From assembly GCF_017311165.1 (NCBI RefSeq), contig NZ_CP062973.1, positions 682,001 to 746,000 of the forward strand: a DNA stretch of 64,000 nt. The letters are read 5' to 3'. Origin of the DNA: Psychroflexus sp. ALD_RP9. Its GTDB lineage: Bacteria > Bacteroidota > Bacteroidia > Flavobacteriales > Flavobacteriaceae. Of the stretch, positions 63,490 through 64,000 are shown one piece after another (the first letter of the stretch is position 1; each line of letters opens with the position of its first letter). The notes beneath the pieces were generated by a model. That model had not been told where the DNA came from and did not search any database. It saw nothing but the letters and a program-made list of their open reading frames with translations. A program made the position numbers and the translations under genes.

Positions 63490-64000
63490 ATGTTAAGTCT
63501 TATCATACCGGTTTACAATGAAGCAAAAATTTTAAAAAAGACTATTGAATTTATTAAACAACAGCTTTACTTTTCTTCTACCGAAATTCTAGTAGTTGAT
63601 GGCCAAAGCAGTGATAACACTTGGACTATTATTCAAAAGCTTGAAGGCATAAAGTCAATTAAAAGTGAAAAAGGTAGAGCTAAACAAATGAATACTGGTG
63701 CTAAAGCAGCATCACAAGACTTACTTTTTTTCTTACATATTGATTCTCAACCGCCTTTGCATTTTGATAAGCAAATTATAAACACCATAAATAACAATAC
63801 ACAAGCCGGTAGTTTTCGGTTGAAATTTAACGATCGGCATTGGTGGTTAAGTTTTATTTGTTGGTTCACTCAATTCAACTTTACTGTATGTCGTGGTGGT
63901 GATCAAGGCTTGTTTATTACCAAAAATGCCTTTGAAAAAATTGGAGGCTTCAATGAAGATTATATTGTTTTTGAAGATCATGAAATTGTAAAGCAACTTA
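63490..64000 (+). CDS. Family 2-type glycosyltransferase, TIGR04283-like (3' end cut by window)
   Basis: The frame begins MLSLIIPVYNEAKIL and is open to the end of the window (170 codons). GT-A features are seen: LVVDGQSSDNT (residues about 34-44), KGRAKQMNTGAK, FLHIDSQPP with the metal-binding DxD-like Asp, and YGDQG-like RGGDQGLFITKNAFEKIGGFNEDYIVFEDHEIVKQL. These fit the TIGR04283 glycosyltransferase family, linked in some genomes to arsenosugar synthesis. No arsenic gene is visible here, so the substrate stays open. It follows the DUF547 gene by 7 bp. Confidence 0.8.
   Translation, partial: MLSLIIPVYNEAKILKKTIEFIKQQLYFSSTEILVVDGQSSDNTWTIIQKLEGIKSIKSEKGRAKQMNTGAKAASQDLLFFLHIDSQPPLHFDKQIINTINNNTQAGSFRLKFNDRHWWLSFICWFTQFNFTVCRGGDQGLFITKNAFEKIGGFNEDYIVFEDHEIVKQL

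Noticed and set aside
1..64000. Search for CRISPR arrays, insertion sequences, prophage or integrase
   Set aside because: No direct-repeat arrays, transposases or phage genes were seen.

Overview
The window is a stretch of core chromosome from a member of the Flavobacteriaceae (phylum Bacteroidota). The evidence is the AT-rich sequence, Bacteroidota-type promoters (TTG, 18-20 bp, TAnnTTTG) upstream of many genes, a SusC/SusD pair, a protease with a type IX secretion (T9SS) C-terminal sorting domain, DUF5686 and a PorT-like barrel, and AT-rich leaders mostly without Shine-Dalgarno sequences. The genus cannot be named from the sequence alone. No insertion sequence, prophage, CRISPR array or integrative element was seen.

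Layout. 1-11,816 (minus strand): one long ribosomal cluster, rpsL-rpsG-fusA-rpsJ-rplC-rplD-rplW-rplB-rpsS-rplV-rpsC-rplP-rpmC-rpsQ-rplN-rplX-rplE-rpsN-rpsH-rplF-rplR-rpsE-rpmD-rplO. It has a consensus promoter before rpsL and no tuf. 11,931-21,037 (plus): an Omp85-type outer-membrane protein, then a SusC/SusD/lipoprotein uptake operon and a T9SS-exported subtilase, read here as a possible peptide-scavenging module. 21,101-30,223: housekeeping genes on both strands (rlmB, rhomboid protease, rarA, a YjjG-type nucleotidase, a degenerate deacetylase-like protein, radC, a PaiB-like protein, mpl, a TPR protein). 30,310-37,378 (minus): purH followed by the cell-elongation genes mreB-mreC-mreD-mrdA-rodA. 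37,450-39,900: a single-domain retropepsin, tatD, asparaginase and tRNA-Ser(GGA). 39,964-42,317: an ExbB-small membrane protein-ExbD-ExbD proton-channel operon, then a PorT-like barrel. 43,095-47,468 (minus): asnS, an RluA-type pseudouridine synthase, rpoN and a PAP2-like membrane protein. 47,469-47,956: a 488-bp non-coding gap ending in a strong plus-strand terminator, a candidate small-RNA locus. 47,957-56,887 (minus): an RND exporter, DUF5686, frr, pyrH, tsf, rpsB, rpsI and rplM. 57,025-62,620 (minus): isocitrate dehydrogenase, a small secreted protein and the sulfate-activation operon cysQ-cysC-cysD-cysN. 62,760-64,000 (plus): a DUF547 protein and a truncated glycosyltransferase.

How the genes work together. 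Most of the window serves translation (24 genes of the main ribosomal cluster, rplM-rpsI, rpsB-tsf, pyrH-frr, asnS, rlmB and the pseudouridine synthase) or envelope growth (MreBCD/PBP2/RodA, Mpl recycling). Outer-membrane transport is represented by SusCD and by ExbB/ExbD, which would energise TonB-dependent receptors such as SusC. The cys operon makes PAPS and clears PAP.

No clearly novel multi-gene system was found. The observations most worth a second look are the candidate small RNA at 47.5-47.9 kb, the repeated stop-TT-start junction TAATTATG, two enzymes with altered catalytic motifs (a subtilase with Glu in place of Asp, and a deacetylase-like protein lacking its metal ligands), a hairpin placed at the predicted 5' end of the rplM-rpsI mRNA, and a promoter -7 motif lying inside the terminator before rlmB.
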